Shown here: piece after piece, positions 43,238 to 52,947 of the stretch
Position numbering within the stretch: the stretch's first letter is position 1
Layout: the number at the start of each line of letters is the position of its first letter
Assembly (NCBI RefSeq): GCF_000513855.1
Contig: NZ_KI911318.1
Span: 328,087 to 392,086, forward strand
Direction of reading: 5' to 3'
Source of the DNA: Desulfurococcus amylolyticus Z-533
Lineage (GTDB): Archaea > Thermoproteota > Thermoprotei_A > Sulfolobales > Desulfurococcaceae
Length of the DNA: 64,000 bases
Notes under the pieces: model-generated
The model's database searches: none
What the model was told of the DNA's origin: nothing
Seen by the model: only the letters and a program-made list of their open reading frames with translations
Translations under genes and position numbers: made by a program

Positions 43238-44875
43238 TTGATTAAAGAAGTAATGGAGTCTCTTAGGAGAAATACACGTGGTTTAATGACATTAGACGTC
43301 TTAAACATGTTGACAAGGCATCATAGAATACAGGGTAGTAGCGGTCTCGAGAACGCTTTAATGGATCTACGCGAAATACTTGAGGGGCTGGGCTACTCTA
43401 CACGGATGATAGAGATACCCAGCGATTCCAGAAAAGGATTCATCGACACCCCTGTTTCATGGGATATCGACGAAGCCTTTCTACAATTCAAAACAGGGGG
43501 TAATGTGATAGAGGAGTATCGTTTTAATGAGCATCCAACACTTGTTGCAGCCCACTCGCCTCCAGGGGAGGGATGTGGCGTTCTCTCCCTGTGCAGTGGA
43601 GGAAAATGTGAGGGTGAGGTAGTTTTAACTAAGGGCCCTGCCTACGAGGCATATATTAAAGCAGATGCCAGGTTGGTGTTGGTCTATGATTCTAAGAGAT
43701 ATAGTGAGGCAGTACCTTACATGGGGTTGTTCCTCCATAGCGATGAGGTGAAGGATAAGGTTGTGATGAATATACCGTATAAAACAGCTCTTAAACTAAT
43801 GTCGATGCTGATAGAGAACCCTGGGAGGAAGATAGAGGTTTGCTGGAGCAGTAGGACAAGGTATACGGGTAAACCTATGCACGCACTTATTGCTTGTAAT
43901 AAATATGAGGAGCCCGGTATAGTGCTTGTAAGCCATATATGTCACCCTAAACCGGGGGCCCATGATAATGCCAGTGGTAGTGTCGTAAACTATATGGCGG
44001 CTTTCGCATCACGGTTAACCGGGTTGGAGGTACCTTTATGTCATGTATGGGTTCCAGAGCACACTGGGACTGTATTCCTCGATAACGCTCTACCGTGGCA
44101 GCCTCTTGGAGTAATCAACCTAGACATGGTGGGCTCTAAGCAATGGGTGACCGGGTCCACGCTCAACATAGTTAACACGCCATTATATATGGAGTCGATG
44201 ATTACCCCCTACATGTATCTAGCTGTGAAAGCTGTATTTGATACAGCACAGTCATTCGGAGGCTTTAATCTACCAGGGGTGAGATACTCGCTGTCACCGT
44301 ATACTGTTGGAAGCGATCACGATATCTTTATTTCATGGGGGCTTGACACAGTCATGCTTAACGAGTGGCCGAGTAAATACTATCATACAGACATGGATAC
44401 CGTGGAGACTCTTTCACAACATTACCTACAGGAGACGACAGTGGCTTCACTACTGGCCACACTTCTAGCTTATAGGAAGCTCCATGGTAACGAGGTTTCC
44501 TCGGTGTTCAGGGATTATTTAAAAACATGGTATGCCATAGAAGCCGTTAAAACAGGCTTCGGCACCAGCCTGGGAGATCTATCAAGAGTGATCGATGGAT
44601 TCCCGAAGCTGAGGTCTGACAATATCGTGAAACTACCATCACCAATATCAACAAGGAGTATTCGGGGAATACTGGGATTTGAAACATATAAGAGGGTTTC
44701 AGAGATAAAGGGAGCTCTCACATATTTATCGCTCTATGCACCCTTAGCCTATGTTAACGGCTTAAATAATGTTGCACAATTATTCCAGGTTGAAAACCTG
44801 ATTAAATGGAGCAGTGAGGAAGAAACATTAATCAATAACGCCTGGGAATTAATTAGAAATAAATTATTGAAGTGA
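43238..44875 (+). CDS. M28/DUF4910-type aminopeptidase-like protein
   Basis: About 545 residues from TTG 43238 (TTG 43229 also possible; GGGGAT precedes). The metal-peptidase pattern of M28-like enzymes is visible: SHICHPKPGAHDNASGS (His and bridging Asp), VPEHTGT (Glu), NLDMVGS (Asp), and YYHTDMDTVETLS (last His). DUF4910 and related proteins couple this core to a protease-associated-like domain in the first 200 residues. No signal peptide is seen, so it acts in the cytoplasm. Substrate unknown. Confidence 0.72.
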   Translation: MIKEVMESLRRNTRGLMTLDVLNMLTRHHRIQGSSGLENALMDLREILEGLGYSTRMIEIPSDSRKGFIDTPVSWDIDEAFLQFKTGGNVIEEYRFNEHPTLVAAHSPPGEGCGVLSLCSGGKCEGEVVLTKGPAYEAYIKADARLVLVYDSKRYSEAVPYMGLFLHSDEVKDKVVMNIPYKTALKLMSMLIENPGRKIEVCWSSRTRYTGKPMHALIACNKYEEPGIVLVSHICHPKPGAHDNASGSVVNYMAAFASRLTGLEVPLCHVWVPEHTGTVFLDNALPWQPLGVINLDMVGSKQWVTGSTLNIVNTPLYMESMITPYMYLAVKAVFDTAQSFGGFNLPGVRYSLSPYTVGSDHDIFISWGLDTVMLNEWPSKYYHTDMDTVETLSQHYLQETTVASLLATLLAYRKLHGNEVSSVFRDYLKTWYAIEAVKTGFGTSLGDLSRVIDGFPKLRSDNIVKLPSPISTRSIRGILGFETYKRVSEIKGALTYLSLYAPLAYVNGLNNVAQLFQVENLIKWSSEEETLINNAWELIRNKLLK

Positions 44876-44880
44876 TAGAT

Positions 44881-46554
44881 ATGCCGGTTATCAGGGTAAG
44901 CATTAGCGATATAGAGGCCCTGCTGGGTAGTCGTGTTACATTGGAGAAATTGTATAAAGGGTTAACGAAGCTTAAATGCGAGGTTGACAATGTTGAGGGA
45001 GATATATTAGAGTACGAGGCAAACCATGACCGCCCCGATCTCTTTAGTGCAGAAGGTCTTGCAAGGGCTCTGAGGCCCTTCCTAGGACTGGAGGGGAAGC
45101 AGTACCATATCGTCAATTCAAGTATTAAAGGATATAGTGAGGGCATTCCTGGGAGACCCTATATAGCTCTCGCCGTGGTAAGGGATGTGGTTTTGAATGA
45201 GGAGGCCATTGTCCAAATAATGCAATTACAAGAGAAACTGGCCTCTACATATGGCCGGGCGCGTAGGAAGGCGAGTATAGGTGTATACGATCTCGACAAG
45301 ATTAAACCACCGATATACTATCGAGCTGTCAACCCCTATGAAACCAAGTATAGACCTTTAAATGAAAACCGTGAAATGACGCTTAGAGAGGTGCTTAGTG
45401 AAACCGAGAAGGGGAGGTTGTATGGGTATATAATTGAGTCCATGGAGAGGTACCCAGTGCTAATGGACTCTGAGGGGACGATACTCAGTCTAGCACCTAT
45501 ACTTAACTCCGATGATAACAAGGTCACCACTAATACACGCAACATATTGATTGATTCAACAGGTTTAAACCCAGAGATCGTCGTAGACATGGTTACTATA
45601 ATGGCTGTAAACATCGCCGAGAGATCCAAGAACAGGATAATCGAAGTTGTTGGAGTAGAGCATCCCAGCGGATTAATCATTGAGGCACCTAGGAGAAGGG
45701 GCAACTTTATCAGTGTTAATTTAAGTGATGTCAGTAGACTCATAGGCGTCGATATCAGTGTAGAAGACGCTGTAAGGTATCTCTCACTCCATTATTATAC
45801 AGTGAGAAGCATTGAGGGAAGAGTCCTCACAGTGGAAGCACCTATCTACAGGCTTGATGCTAGAAGCTGGGTTGATGTCGCAGAAGATATAGCTATATCC
45901 CATGGCTACGATGCTATAGGAAGGCAGGCAGACTCCCTACCCTACTCAACCAGCATTGGAAAGATACATCCATTAGAGTATATATCGAGGAGGGTCAGGG
46001 ATATACTAGTAGGACTCGGATTCATCGAGATAGCAAACTACATGATGACTAGTATCGAGTCCCAGACTACATTAATGGGATATAACCAGGGGATCTTCGT
46101 TGTCGAGAACCCTAAGTCAGATAGGTATACAGCTATAAGGTCATGGCTGACGCCCGGCATAATAGAGGCGATAATTGAGAACAAGGGTAAGAGGGCCAGG
46201 CTTGCAGTGTTTGAAATCGGGGATGTGGTGCTCCCCGACGAGTCAATGGAGACGAATGCACGTGTGGAGAGGAGGATAGGTATCGCTGTTTCCCATGAGA
46301 AGGCCACGTTAACCGATGGCCTCGCAGTGGTTAGAACACTCTTCAAAGAGCTAGGTGTAACATTATCCTTTGAAAAAACCATGGTCCCCGGCTTACTCCC
46401 CGAGAGGACAGCTGCTATCAATGTAAACGGGGAACAGATAGGCTTTGTCGGGGAAGTGAAGCCTGAGATACTGTATAAGCTGGGATTAATGAATCCTGTC
46501 ATCGTATCTGAAATAAACCTGAATAAAATTATTAAATTACTCGCAACCAATTGA
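44881..46554 (+). CDS. pheT: Phenylalanyl-tRNA synthetase β subunit
   Basis: A 557-residue archaeal-type PheT. It begins with the short archaeal N-terminal module (VIRVSISDIEALLG, then EANHDRPDLFSAEGLARALR), followed by the B3/B4 editing region (ISVNLSDVSRLIGVDI, DVAEDIAISHGYD as B5) and the catalytic-like core (VRDILVGLGFIEIANYMMTS). Start ATG 44881; a GTG at 44872 overlaps the peptidase gene. pheS is not in this window, so the two subunits are unlinked here. A TTCGAG/CTCGAA hairpin follows the stop. Confidence 0.93.
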   Translation: MPVIRVSISDIEALLGSRVTLEKLYKGLTKLKCEVDNVEGDILEYEANHDRPDLFSAEGLARALRPFLGLEGKQYHIVNSSIKGYSEGIPGRPYIALAVVRDVVLNEEAIVQIMQLQEKLASTYGRARRKASIGVYDLDKIKPPIYYRAVNPYETKYRPLNENREMTLREVLSETEKGRLYGYIIESMERYPVLMDSEGTILSLAPILNSDDNKVTTNTRNILIDSTGLNPEIVVDMVTIMAVNIAERSKNRIIEVVGVEHPSGLIIEAPRRRGNFISVNLSDVSRLIGVDISVEDAVRYLSLHYYTVRSIEGRVLTVEAPIYRLDARSWVDVAEDIAISHGYDAIGRQADSLPYSTSIGKIHPLEYISRRVRDILVGLGFIEIANYMMTSIESQTTLMGYNQGIFVVENPKSDRYTAIRSWLTPGIIEAIIENKGKRARLAVFEIGDVVLPDESMETNARVERRIGIAVSHEKATLTDGLAVVRTLFKELGVTLSFEKTMVPGLLPERTAAINVNGEQIGFVGEVKPEILYKLGLMNPVIVSEINLNKIIKLLATN

Positions 46555-46611
46555 ATATTTTCGAGGATGAGGCTTGGAAGGGATGACTCGAAAGGGGATG
46601 AATGCACGGGC

Positions 46612-47772
46612 CTAGCTGAATCCTCTCCTAGATAATAAGGCTACAAGTATTATTGAAGCAGCGATAGTGGAGAGGGCAACAGCCACCACGGTGTTAAATA
46701 TCTCTAGTGATACAACCCCTAGTTCAAAGCCCTTAACCAGCAGGGTTAGCTCTAATACCCCCCTTCCCGTCATTGATGCCCCTGCAACCAGGCTTGTAAA
46801 TGTTTCTTCACCACGAAGCTTGAAGAATGAGAAATACACTACCGTTTTAACAGATAATCCTATGGCTAGAAGCAGGATGAAGAGTAACGTGTTGACGGCT
46901 GATACTGTTATATGGAGCCCTACATATAGCATGAATAAGGGGGTGAAGACACCATCTATTATGGTACTCAATATATTGGTGAAATCATTTATCCTGGTTC
47001 TATATCTTAACATGGGGTCATGTATCCATATTCCTCCCGAGATGAATATTCCAGCTAGATAAGCAGCTATAAAGGGACTTACACCGGAGACATAGGCTAC
47101 TAGTAGCATTAGTGATAATAGTAGCAATGCTATATCAGTGAAAAACGCTATGTCCCTAGACATATAGATAAACATGTTTTTAAGGACGCTCCGCCGCCTC
47201 GATAATAATGTGAAGACCAGTATCGTGAGCGCCATAGAAACCAGTATTGGTAGTGCAACATTACTGACGTTCCCCGTTACATACCAGATATAGTATGCAG
47301 ACGTGGTAAACAACATGAAGAGGTCATCAACGAAGCTTGCCGAGACCAGTATCGACCTGATGTGTATGGGGAGCCTCTTTATAATCATAGATACTGTTTC
47401 AGTCGCGGTGTTAGATAATAATAGTGCAATAATGAATGCTAACTCCAGGGAGAATCCAATATATGTTACAGCCAGTAAAACGAATGCCATAGTGAAGGCT
47501 ACGGAGAGCAGCGAGACCATTGTTGATGACTTGAAATTCTCGATGATAGTCTCTAGATCACTCGAAACACCTGCATAGAATACTACAAATATAGCTGCCA
47601 CATTTGAGATAAGCATTAGATCACGTATATACTCGCCCTTACCCAGGGTTAATCCAAGTAGAATAGCTGTTGCTAAATAACCAGCTACCTCGTTTATATT
47701 TAGTCTACGTGCCATGTGTCCAGTGATCTTCGAGATTAGAAAACCTAGAAACACATATTCTATTGTTTGCAT
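46612..47772 (-). CDS. CPA2-type cation/proton antiporter (Kef/NapA-like)
   Basis: A 386-residue protein of about 11-12 membrane helices with the CPA2 pattern: SASFVDDLFMLF (paired acidic residues of the ion site, about 144-155), an N-terminal GYLATAILLGLTLG and GRGVLELTLLVKGFELG near the end. The DD pair indicates electrogenic Na+/H+ or K+/H+ exchange. No regulatory TrkA domain is fused. Convergent with pheT. Start is ATG 47772. Confidence 0.85.
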   Translation of the reverse strand: MQTIEYVFLGFLISKITGHMARRLNINEVAGYLATAILLGLTLGKGEYIRDLMLISNVAAIFVVFYAGVSSDLETIIENFKSSTMVSLLSVAFTMAFVLLAVTYIGFSLELAFIIALLLSNTATETVSMIIKRLPIHIRSILVSASFVDDLFMLFTTSAYYIWYVTGNVSNVALPILVSMALTILVFTLLSRRRSVLKNMFIYMSRDIAFFTDIALLLLSLMLLVAYVSGVSPFIAAYLAGIFISGGIWIHDPMLRYRTRINDFTNILSTIIDGVFTPLFMLYVGLHITVSAVNTLLFILLLAIGLSVKTVVYFSFFKLRGEETFTSLVAGASMTGRGVLELTLLVKGFELGVVSLEIFNTVVAVALSTIAASIILVALLSRRGFS

Positions 47773-47843
47773 TTAATCGGTGCCACCGTATATTATACTG
47801 CTTATAGAATAGCTTTTAAGCCTTGCCCAATTAAAAACAAGCC

Positions 47844-48800
47844 CTAAACCCCTGGCAGTTGCTTTACACCCCATAGCCTGTATGTTATCTCTATTGCTGG
47901 AAGAGATTTCTCGAGTGATACTAGTTCATCTGCGAGGCCTTTGACGGAGAGGTTTTCGATTCTACCGTAGAAGCCCATGGGCTCTCCATTCCTGTTAACA
48001 AATATCACTAGATCCATTGTATCGCTTTTATCCTTTACGGAGAGTATCCCTATCTTATACTGCGAGAGCATGCCTTTCTTTTCACGTGCCTTATTTATAA
48101 GGGTATTGATATCCCAGGGCACGGTTAACTCACCTGTTGACACTAGGTCTGAGTTTATGAGTGCCATTGCAATCAATACCTCGTCAAATAATTTAGTAAT
48201 ATCTACAGTTTCTTTTTCCTGGGGAACCAGTATCCTCTCTGGTTGAGTAGGCTTAGGTGGAGTGGGAGATAACGTGGGTGGGGGAGGCTGGGGGGTTTGT
48301 GGCTTTACTGCTTCCTGTGGCGGGGTTTCAACTCTTTGAGGTGTTACTTCGGCTGGCTTTGGGGCTGGCTTAGGTGGAGTTATCATTGGCTTTACCGGCT
48401 TCTTTAATACATCCTCTAACTCCTTGGTGAATGATTCGATGACGCTTGTACACAACACCGTGTTTCCTCCCTCGCACACAGCCCTTAAATTAATATGTAA
48501 GGCATAGAAGACTGGTACAAGCCTATACTCTATCTGTGCCTTAAATGCATCTGAGTTGAAGTACATTAGGATTATGTCATCACTCTTGACCTCGCTTCTT
48601 ATCTTCAGGGGAATCCTTGTTACTCCTAGAATAGACCTCCTGCTTAAGACGGCTGAGACCTCGTTTGTGGATGGATCGCGTGCTGTTATTGTGAAGGATT
48701 TCATGTTTGATATAAGAGTGGCTACATCATATAGTAATGCGTATGCTTCCTCCTTAGATATAGGCCTTATTATTACCTTCTCGAAGCCACTTGATGCCAC
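47844..48800 (-). CDS. Two-domain protein with Pro-rich linker, unknown function
   Basis: A 318-residue protein from GTG 48800 (GTG 48812 also open; AGGTGG is spaced for 48800). The N-terminal domain (about 1-125) has a β-rich pattern that may be SRPBCC-like. Residues 130-195 are a Pro/Thr/Lys-rich linker (PPKPAPKPAE, PPPPTLSPTPP), and the C-terminal 110 residues form a second α/β domain. The organisation parallels the protein at 16479-17297. No membrane segment. Function unknown. Confidence 0.52.
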   Translation of the reverse strand: MASSGFEKVIIRPISKEEAYALLYDVATLISNMKSFTITARDPSTNEVSAVLSRRSILGVTRIPLKIRSEVKSDDIILMYFNSDAFKAQIEYRLVPVFYALHINLRAVCEGGNTVLCTSVIESFTKELEDVLKKPVKPMITPPKPAPKPAEVTPQRVETPPQEAVKPQTPQPPPPTLSPTPPKPTQPERILVPQEKETVDITKLFDEVLIAMALINSDLVSTGELTVPWDINTLINKAREKKGMLSQYKIGILSVKDKSDTMDLVIFVNRNGEPMGFYGRIENLSVKGLADELVSLEKSLPAIEITYRLWGVKQLPGV

Positions 48801-48948
48801 GGAAAATGCCACCTAAAATAGATTTACTCCTTCAAAATATTTAAAATGGTAATCATGAGCAAATATATCTTTATCCCGGCTTTAAATCAACTATAACCCG
48901 ATATAAATAATTCCTGGAACCAGCCTCCTCTCCGCCCCAAGGGACAAG

Positions 48949-48962
48949 CTTTCAGTTGTAAT
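48949..48962 (+). repeat. CTTTCAGTTGTAA motif, IS605-border-like
   Basis: The motif CTTTCAGTTGTAAT matches, with one change, the border CTTTCAATTGTAA of the IS605-like remnant at 11828. GC-rich CCGCCCC and AAGGGAC precede it. No transposase or right-end tip is found near, so at most one end has survived. Confidence 0.4.
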
Positions 48963-48977
48963 GTATCGTGTGCGAGA

Positions 48978-49355
48978 TTAAAGCCTACCAACTCTACTGA
49001 TCTCTTCAATAGGCTCGTCAACAGCGTTAAGAACCTCCTTGTAGAGGCCTCTCGAGAATAGGGAGCGGCATATACTGCATTGATCCAGGTTTCTCACTCT
49101 TCCCTTCCTGAAATCCTCTACAGTATCATCAAGCAAGTTCTTAAGGCCTGGTATTCCAAGGACTGATTCATAATACTTAGGCTTCCTCTTTCCCGTTAAA
49201 GCATAGTTTACGGCTGACTGCTTCATACCTAGTGCTCTGGCTGCTTCAAGTTGTGTGAACCCTAGTTCTTTAACTAGCCTCACCGCTAGATAGGATTTAA
49301 TAACTGGCATTATCTTCCTGTTTAACACCATGCAGAAAGCCTTCAAACTCACCAC
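48978..49355 (-). CDS. XRE-type HTH transcriptional regulator with Cys pair (COG2522-like)
   Basis: A 125-residue protein. The HTH is LGFTQLEAARALGMKQSAVNYALTG (about residues 30-54; quoted core TQLEAARALGMKQSAVN), followed by GKRKPKYY. A CSIC pair near residue 94 could bind metal or sense redox state. This domain plan is known in archaeal regulators of COG2522. Targets are unknown. Start GTG 49355; TTG 49346 possible. Confidence 0.72.
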   Translation of the reverse strand: MVSLKAFCMVLNRKIMPVIKSYLAVRLVKELGFTQLEAARALGMKQSAVNYALTGKRKPKYYESVLGIPGLKNLLDDTVEDFRKGRVRNLDQCSICRSLFSRGLYKEVLNAVDEPIEEISRVGRL

Positions 49356-49445
49356 CTATAACCATGTTATTTAAATGCGACCAGGATATTAAAATAATTA
49401 GTTGTTCTTCACCTAGCCCGGGATTCATTATACTGGATAAAAACT

Positions 49446-49817
49446 CTAAGAGGTTTTACTTAGGATGCTGGATTCCAGGTCCATTATATAGTCTTCTTTA
49501 ACGTGTCCATCCAGGAATTCCACACCTTCCAGGCTTAATAGCTTCTTCTTCACATGGCTACCTCCTAGTGAAAAACCACCTATTCCTCCATCACTATAAA
49601 CGACCCTATGACAGGGGATGATAACCGGGTGTTTATTAATGGAGAGGCAGTAAGCTACTACCCGGGGATGTATCTTGAGTAGCCTAGCTATACTCGAGTA
49701 TGATGTTGTTTTACCGGGGGGTATGATCATAGTCAACGTATAGACAGCTTCACATATATCTCTCATCGACGCTTTATATGCGGTGACCTCTCTGCCTTTG
49801 ATCTCGATTACTATCAA
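49446..49817 (-). CDS. ogt: Methylated-DNA-protein cysteine methyltransferase
   Basis: A 123-residue DNA-repair protein that removes alkyl groups from O6-alkylguanine. The active-site motif IIPCHRVV holds the acceptor Cys (about residue 70), preceded by the winged-helix TTSYSSIARLLKIHPRVVAYCL and followed by the GGFSLGG loop. It lacks most of the usual N-terminal domain and is shorter than typical archaeal Ogt (about 150-170 aa), but the active-site domain is complete. Confidence 0.88.
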   Translation of the reverse strand: MIVIEIKGREVTAYKASMRDICEAVYTLTMIIPPGKTTSYSSIARLLKIHPRVVAYCLSINKHPVIIPCHRVVYSDGGIGGFSLGGSHVKKKLLSLEGVEFLDGHVKEDYIMDLESSILSKTS

Positions 49818-49850
49818 GGCTTACACCTTTAAGGGCTTCTAACAGGATTA

Positions 49851-50074
49851 AGCGTTTCCCTGCTGATGTTTTGTTAGCGGGGTTAGCCCCTGGCCTGGGC
49901 TCACTTGCTTCACCTAGACTGCATGGGGCTCGGTCGAGCCCAACGCCGCAGGGCCCCATCCGGGTTTCTAGCACGACCCTCACCGCACAGCGGATCACAG
50001 GAGCTCTAAGTACCCTAGAGATATCTACAGGTATTTAAAATTATCTATAAATCCACAGCACCCTATATTAAATA
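49851..50074 (-). repeat. Structured 224-bp element, copy B
   Basis: On the minus strand this matches copy A (58427-58651, plus strand) with seven substitutions and one indel. The element has an AT-rich head (TATTTAATATAGGG; TTTTAAAT) that could be a promoter, then a chain of hairpins ending in CCCGCT...AGCAGG. Two substitutions fall in the loop of a CCGC/GCGG hairpin and one turns a C-G pair into U-G, while two weaken stems. A short ORF across it is a by-product. It fills most of the ogt-moaB gap. Non-coding RNA or IS605-type right end are the options. Confidence 0.7.
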
Positions 50075-50218
50075 CTATTCAACACATTCCTCGGGATCCG
50101 TATCTATATCTGCTCTCTTACTCTACGCTGAGCGATAAATTCATGTAAAGTAGGAATAGTGTTGATACAGCTAGGTTAATTAAACATGTAGTGGTTCTAG
50201 ATATCAATGGTGTTGAAT

Positions 50219-50701
50219 ATGGCTGTGAAATTCCATATTGTAGTGGTTAGTGATAGGGTTGCCAGCGGGGAATCTATGGATGTTAGCGGTGAGAAAGCCG
50301 TTGACTACATTACTGCGAGGGGGCATATGGTTACAGGGAAAACCGTGATAGGTAATAATTATAGAGACATAGTCAGGGTAATACGTGAGGCTAATAGCAA
50401 AGTCGTATTATTCATTGGTGGTACAGGCCCCAGTCCCAGGGATATAACCGTGGACGTTATTGAATCGCTTGCATGGAGAACGTTACCCGGCTTTGGTGAA
50501 GCCTTTAGGAGAATATCGTATGAGAGAGAGGGGTCGAGAGCGTTACTGTCTCGTGCAGGCCTCTATATACTGCCGGATGGGAGAATAGCTGTTGTGCTAC
50601 CAGGCTCCCCCAGCGCGCTCGAGATAGGTTTAAAGATACTAATGGATATTATTGAACACCTCGTTGAAGAAGTGGAGAGATTTGAGGGTCCGCATAGGTG
50701 A
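50219..50701 (+). CDS. moaB: MoaB/Mog-type molybdopterin biosynthesis protein
   Basis: A 160-residue MoaB-fold protein. FHIVVVSDRVASGESMDVSG opens the fold, and FIGGTGPSPRDITVD (about residues 65-80) and LPGSPSALEIGLK are the molybdopterin-binding loops. MoaB/Mog adenylylates molybdopterin before metal insertion; in hyperthermophiles it serves tungsten enzymes. No other cofactor genes are adjacent. Start ATG 50219 behind GGTG; ATG 50207 also in frame. Confidence 0.88.
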   Translation: MAVKFHIVVVSDRVASGESMDVSGEKAVDYITARGHMVTGKTVIGNNYRDIVRVIREANSKVVLFIGGTGPSPRDITVDVIESLAWRTLPGFGEAFRRISYEREGSRALLSRAGLYILPDGRIAVVLPGSPSALEIGLKILMDIIEHLVEEVERFEGPHR

Positions 50702-50707
50702 TTAGGT

Positions 50708-51436
50708 ATGGCTGGTTGCCTGGCTATAAGTTTCGATATATGGGGTACGCTTGTGGATCTCGATAAAACCCTTGATCACCTCTCAGAGATAGCTTCTAAT
50801 AGGCTGGGTTTAAGCATCGATGAAGCGCGGAAAGCAATATACGTATCACATGAGGAGGCCCGGAAGCTCAGGAGGTTCACGCCGAATATTCCACCACTTG
50901 AGCTCATTGCACGTGGCAAAGAGATAATCGCGGCAAAGCTCTCAACCAGCCTCAATACTGTTGACTCCATCCTAATGGAAGCGTTCACAACCGTTGAACC
51001 GGGATCGATAATCTACCCTGATGTTATACCGGTTTTAAGTAAGCTCCATGATGAAGGCATCTATATGGGTGTAGTGGGCAATGTTCTATTCTGGCCCAGT
51101 GTTTACACAATGATCATATTGGATAAAACCGGGCTCTCAAAATACTTTAGGGTAGCCGTATTCTCGGACATTATAGGCTATAGCAAACCAGATAGGGAGA
51201 TATTCCTGGAATTCGCTAAGATCTCTGGTTTCGAGCCAAACAGGGTAATACATGTAGGAGACAATGTTATCGAGGATGTTGGTGGAGCATTGTCATCGGG
51301 ATTCCTGGGTGTATTGATAAATAGGAGGTCTAATAGGAGTATATATGTATGGGAGCTCAACGCGGCCGTAATTAACGACATGAGGAACCTAGTAGACCTC
51401 TACAGGGAGGCATCGCTGAAGATATGTCGTAAATAG
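50708..51436 (+). CDS. HAD-superfamily hydrolase
   Basis: A 242-residue HAD enzyme. Motif I is ISFDIWGTLVD with the second Asp replaced by Trp (D-x-W instead of D-x-D), motif II near GVVGNVLFW, motif III Lys in YSKPDREIF and motif IV HVGDNVIEDVGGA. D-x-W is unusual because the second Asp normally acts as acid-base in phosphatases, though some haloacid dehalogenase-like members lack it. It follows moaB by seven bases. Confidence 0.8.
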   Translation: MAGCLAISFDIWGTLVDLDKTLDHLSEIASNRLGLSIDEARKAIYVSHEEARKLRRFTPNIPPLELIARGKEIIAAKLSTSLNTVDSILMEAFTTVEPGSIIYPDVIPVLSKLHDEGIYMGVVGNVLFWPSVYTMIILDKTGLSKYFRVAVFSDIIGYSKPDREIFLEFAKISGFEPNRVIHVGDNVIEDVGGALSSGFLGVLINRRSNRSIYVWELNAAVINDMRNLVDLYREASLKICRK

Positions 51437-51463
51437 TGTATTGATTTACTGGTGATCGAGAAA

Positions 51464-52864
51464 ATGATGAGGATAGAGGAAAACAGGGAGAGAATACTTT
51501 ACGGGTCCATTGGTAGAACACTCCTATGGCTTGGGCTACCATTAATGGTTGTCCAATTAGTGAACGTATCATACAATATAGTGGATACATATTGGCTAAG
51601 CCGTTACAGTGAGATAGCCTATGCTGTACCAAGGCAGGTCATGCCAACTTTCATGTTATGGAACTCGATAGCGCAGGGATTAATGGCAGCGAATCTAGCA
51701 TTGATAACTCAATTGATAGGTGCGCGCAGGTATGATGAGGCCAGGAAATACGTGTCATTCTTTGTCTCGGCAACGCTTCTCATCAATTCTGTGGTTTCTA
51801 TAATATACTTTATTCTAAGACCCATGATATTCAGCTATATAGTGCGGACACCGCCTCTCCTCTACAATGATACCTTAACTTATTCCGGGATAATCACGCT
51901 GGATATAGTTTTCTCAGCATTCACTCTAACCTACTCGACAATTCTTCAATCAATAGGTGATACACGTACACCTGCATCAATAAACTTCGGAGCCGCATCC
52001 ATGAATATGGTTTTAGACCCCATATTCATTCTAGGGGTTGGAATCAATGGATCGATGTTGATACCGCCTATGGGGGTTGCCGGAGCAGCGTACGCTACAA
52101 TACTTTCAAGGTTCATCGGACTATTACTCCTGTATGATAGATTGAATAAGAAATACCCATATCTAAAGCCCAGGTTAACACTTAAAATAGAGTTGGACTG
52201 GCTTGCTAAAAACCTGAGGATCGGGGCTCCAGTGACGTTAATGATGGCTTCAAATAGCTTGGCATTTATGTTTCAGAATGGCCTTATAAACCAGTTCGGT
52301 GAGTATGTTGCTGCTGCAGCAGCCATAGGGCTTATAATGATGGATCTAGCTGATGCAACGTTATGGGGTTTCACAAGCAGTGTCGCAGTTATGGTGGGAC
52401 AGGCACTTGGGGCTGGATTAATTGATAGGGCAAGGAAGGTTGCCTTTAAATCAATGCTCTATATAGGGGTATCAACACTGATAGGGTCATCCATAGTTTA
52501 CATGTTGAGGGAGGCATTCATCTCAGTGTTCACCGATAACCAGGTTATATTATCTGAGGCAGATAGATTCATCACAGTTTTCCTACCATCAATAGTGTTC
52601 TTCGCGTTATTCTTCATAGGCATGAGTGTTGGCAGAGGTTCAGGGCATACAATGGTTCCAACAATAATGGGGATAATTCGTCTATGGGGCATAAGAATAC
52701 TATTAGGCTATATACTAGCATTCACCATAGGCCTCGGTAGTCTAGGGGTATGGATCTCAATGAGTTTAAGCAACGTGGTTGCCGGCCTCTTAATGATAAT
52801 ATGGGTTGCTAGAGGTGGGTGGGCTATCCCAGTTATAAAGACCAGGGAGCCTGAAACGGTTTAA
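51464..52864 (+). CDS. MATE-family multidrug/cation efflux transporter
   Basis: A 466-residue protein with 12 predicted membrane helices in two similar halves, each starting with the MATE pattern (LLWLGLPLMVVQLVNVSYNIVDTYWL; LAKNLRIGAPVTLMMASNSLAFMF, only parts diagnostic). It exports organic cations or other compounds using Na+ or H+. ATG 51464 behind GGTGAT is preferred to GTG 51452. It lies 27 bases beyond the HAD gene. Confidence 0.86.
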   Translation: MMRIEENRERILYGSIGRTLLWLGLPLMVVQLVNVSYNIVDTYWLSRYSEIAYAVPRQVMPTFMLWNSIAQGLMAANLALITQLIGARRYDEARKYVSFFVSATLLINSVVSIIYFILRPMIFSYIVRTPPLLYNDTLTYSGIITLDIVFSAFTLTYSTILQSIGDTRTPASINFGAASMNMVLDPIFILGVGINGSMLIPPMGVAGAAYATILSRFIGLLLLYDRLNKKYPYLKPRLTLKIELDWLAKNLRIGAPVTLMMASNSLAFMFQNGLINQFGEYVAAAAAIGLIMMDLADATLWGFTSSVAVMVGQALGAGLIDRARKVAFKSMLYIGVSTLIGSSIVYMLREAFISVFTDNQVILSEADRFITVFLPSIVFFALFFIGMSVGRGSGHTMVPTIMGIIRLWGIRILLGYILAFTIGLGSLGVWISMSLSNVVAGLLMIIWVARGGWAIPVIKTREPETV

Positions 52865-52947
52865 CAGTATTCTATCACTCTATAATAGTTAAATCCGATG
52901 CTTAATATCACATTTTCCACTTAGTTATGGTTTAGGGGGATCCCGAA

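Noticed and set aside
49774-49998. Minus-strand 74-residue ORF upstream of ogt
   Set aside because: It lies inside the 224-bp repeated element; a similar frame occurs in the other copy only because the DNA is repeated. Its Pro/Gly-rich sequence follows the hairpins.
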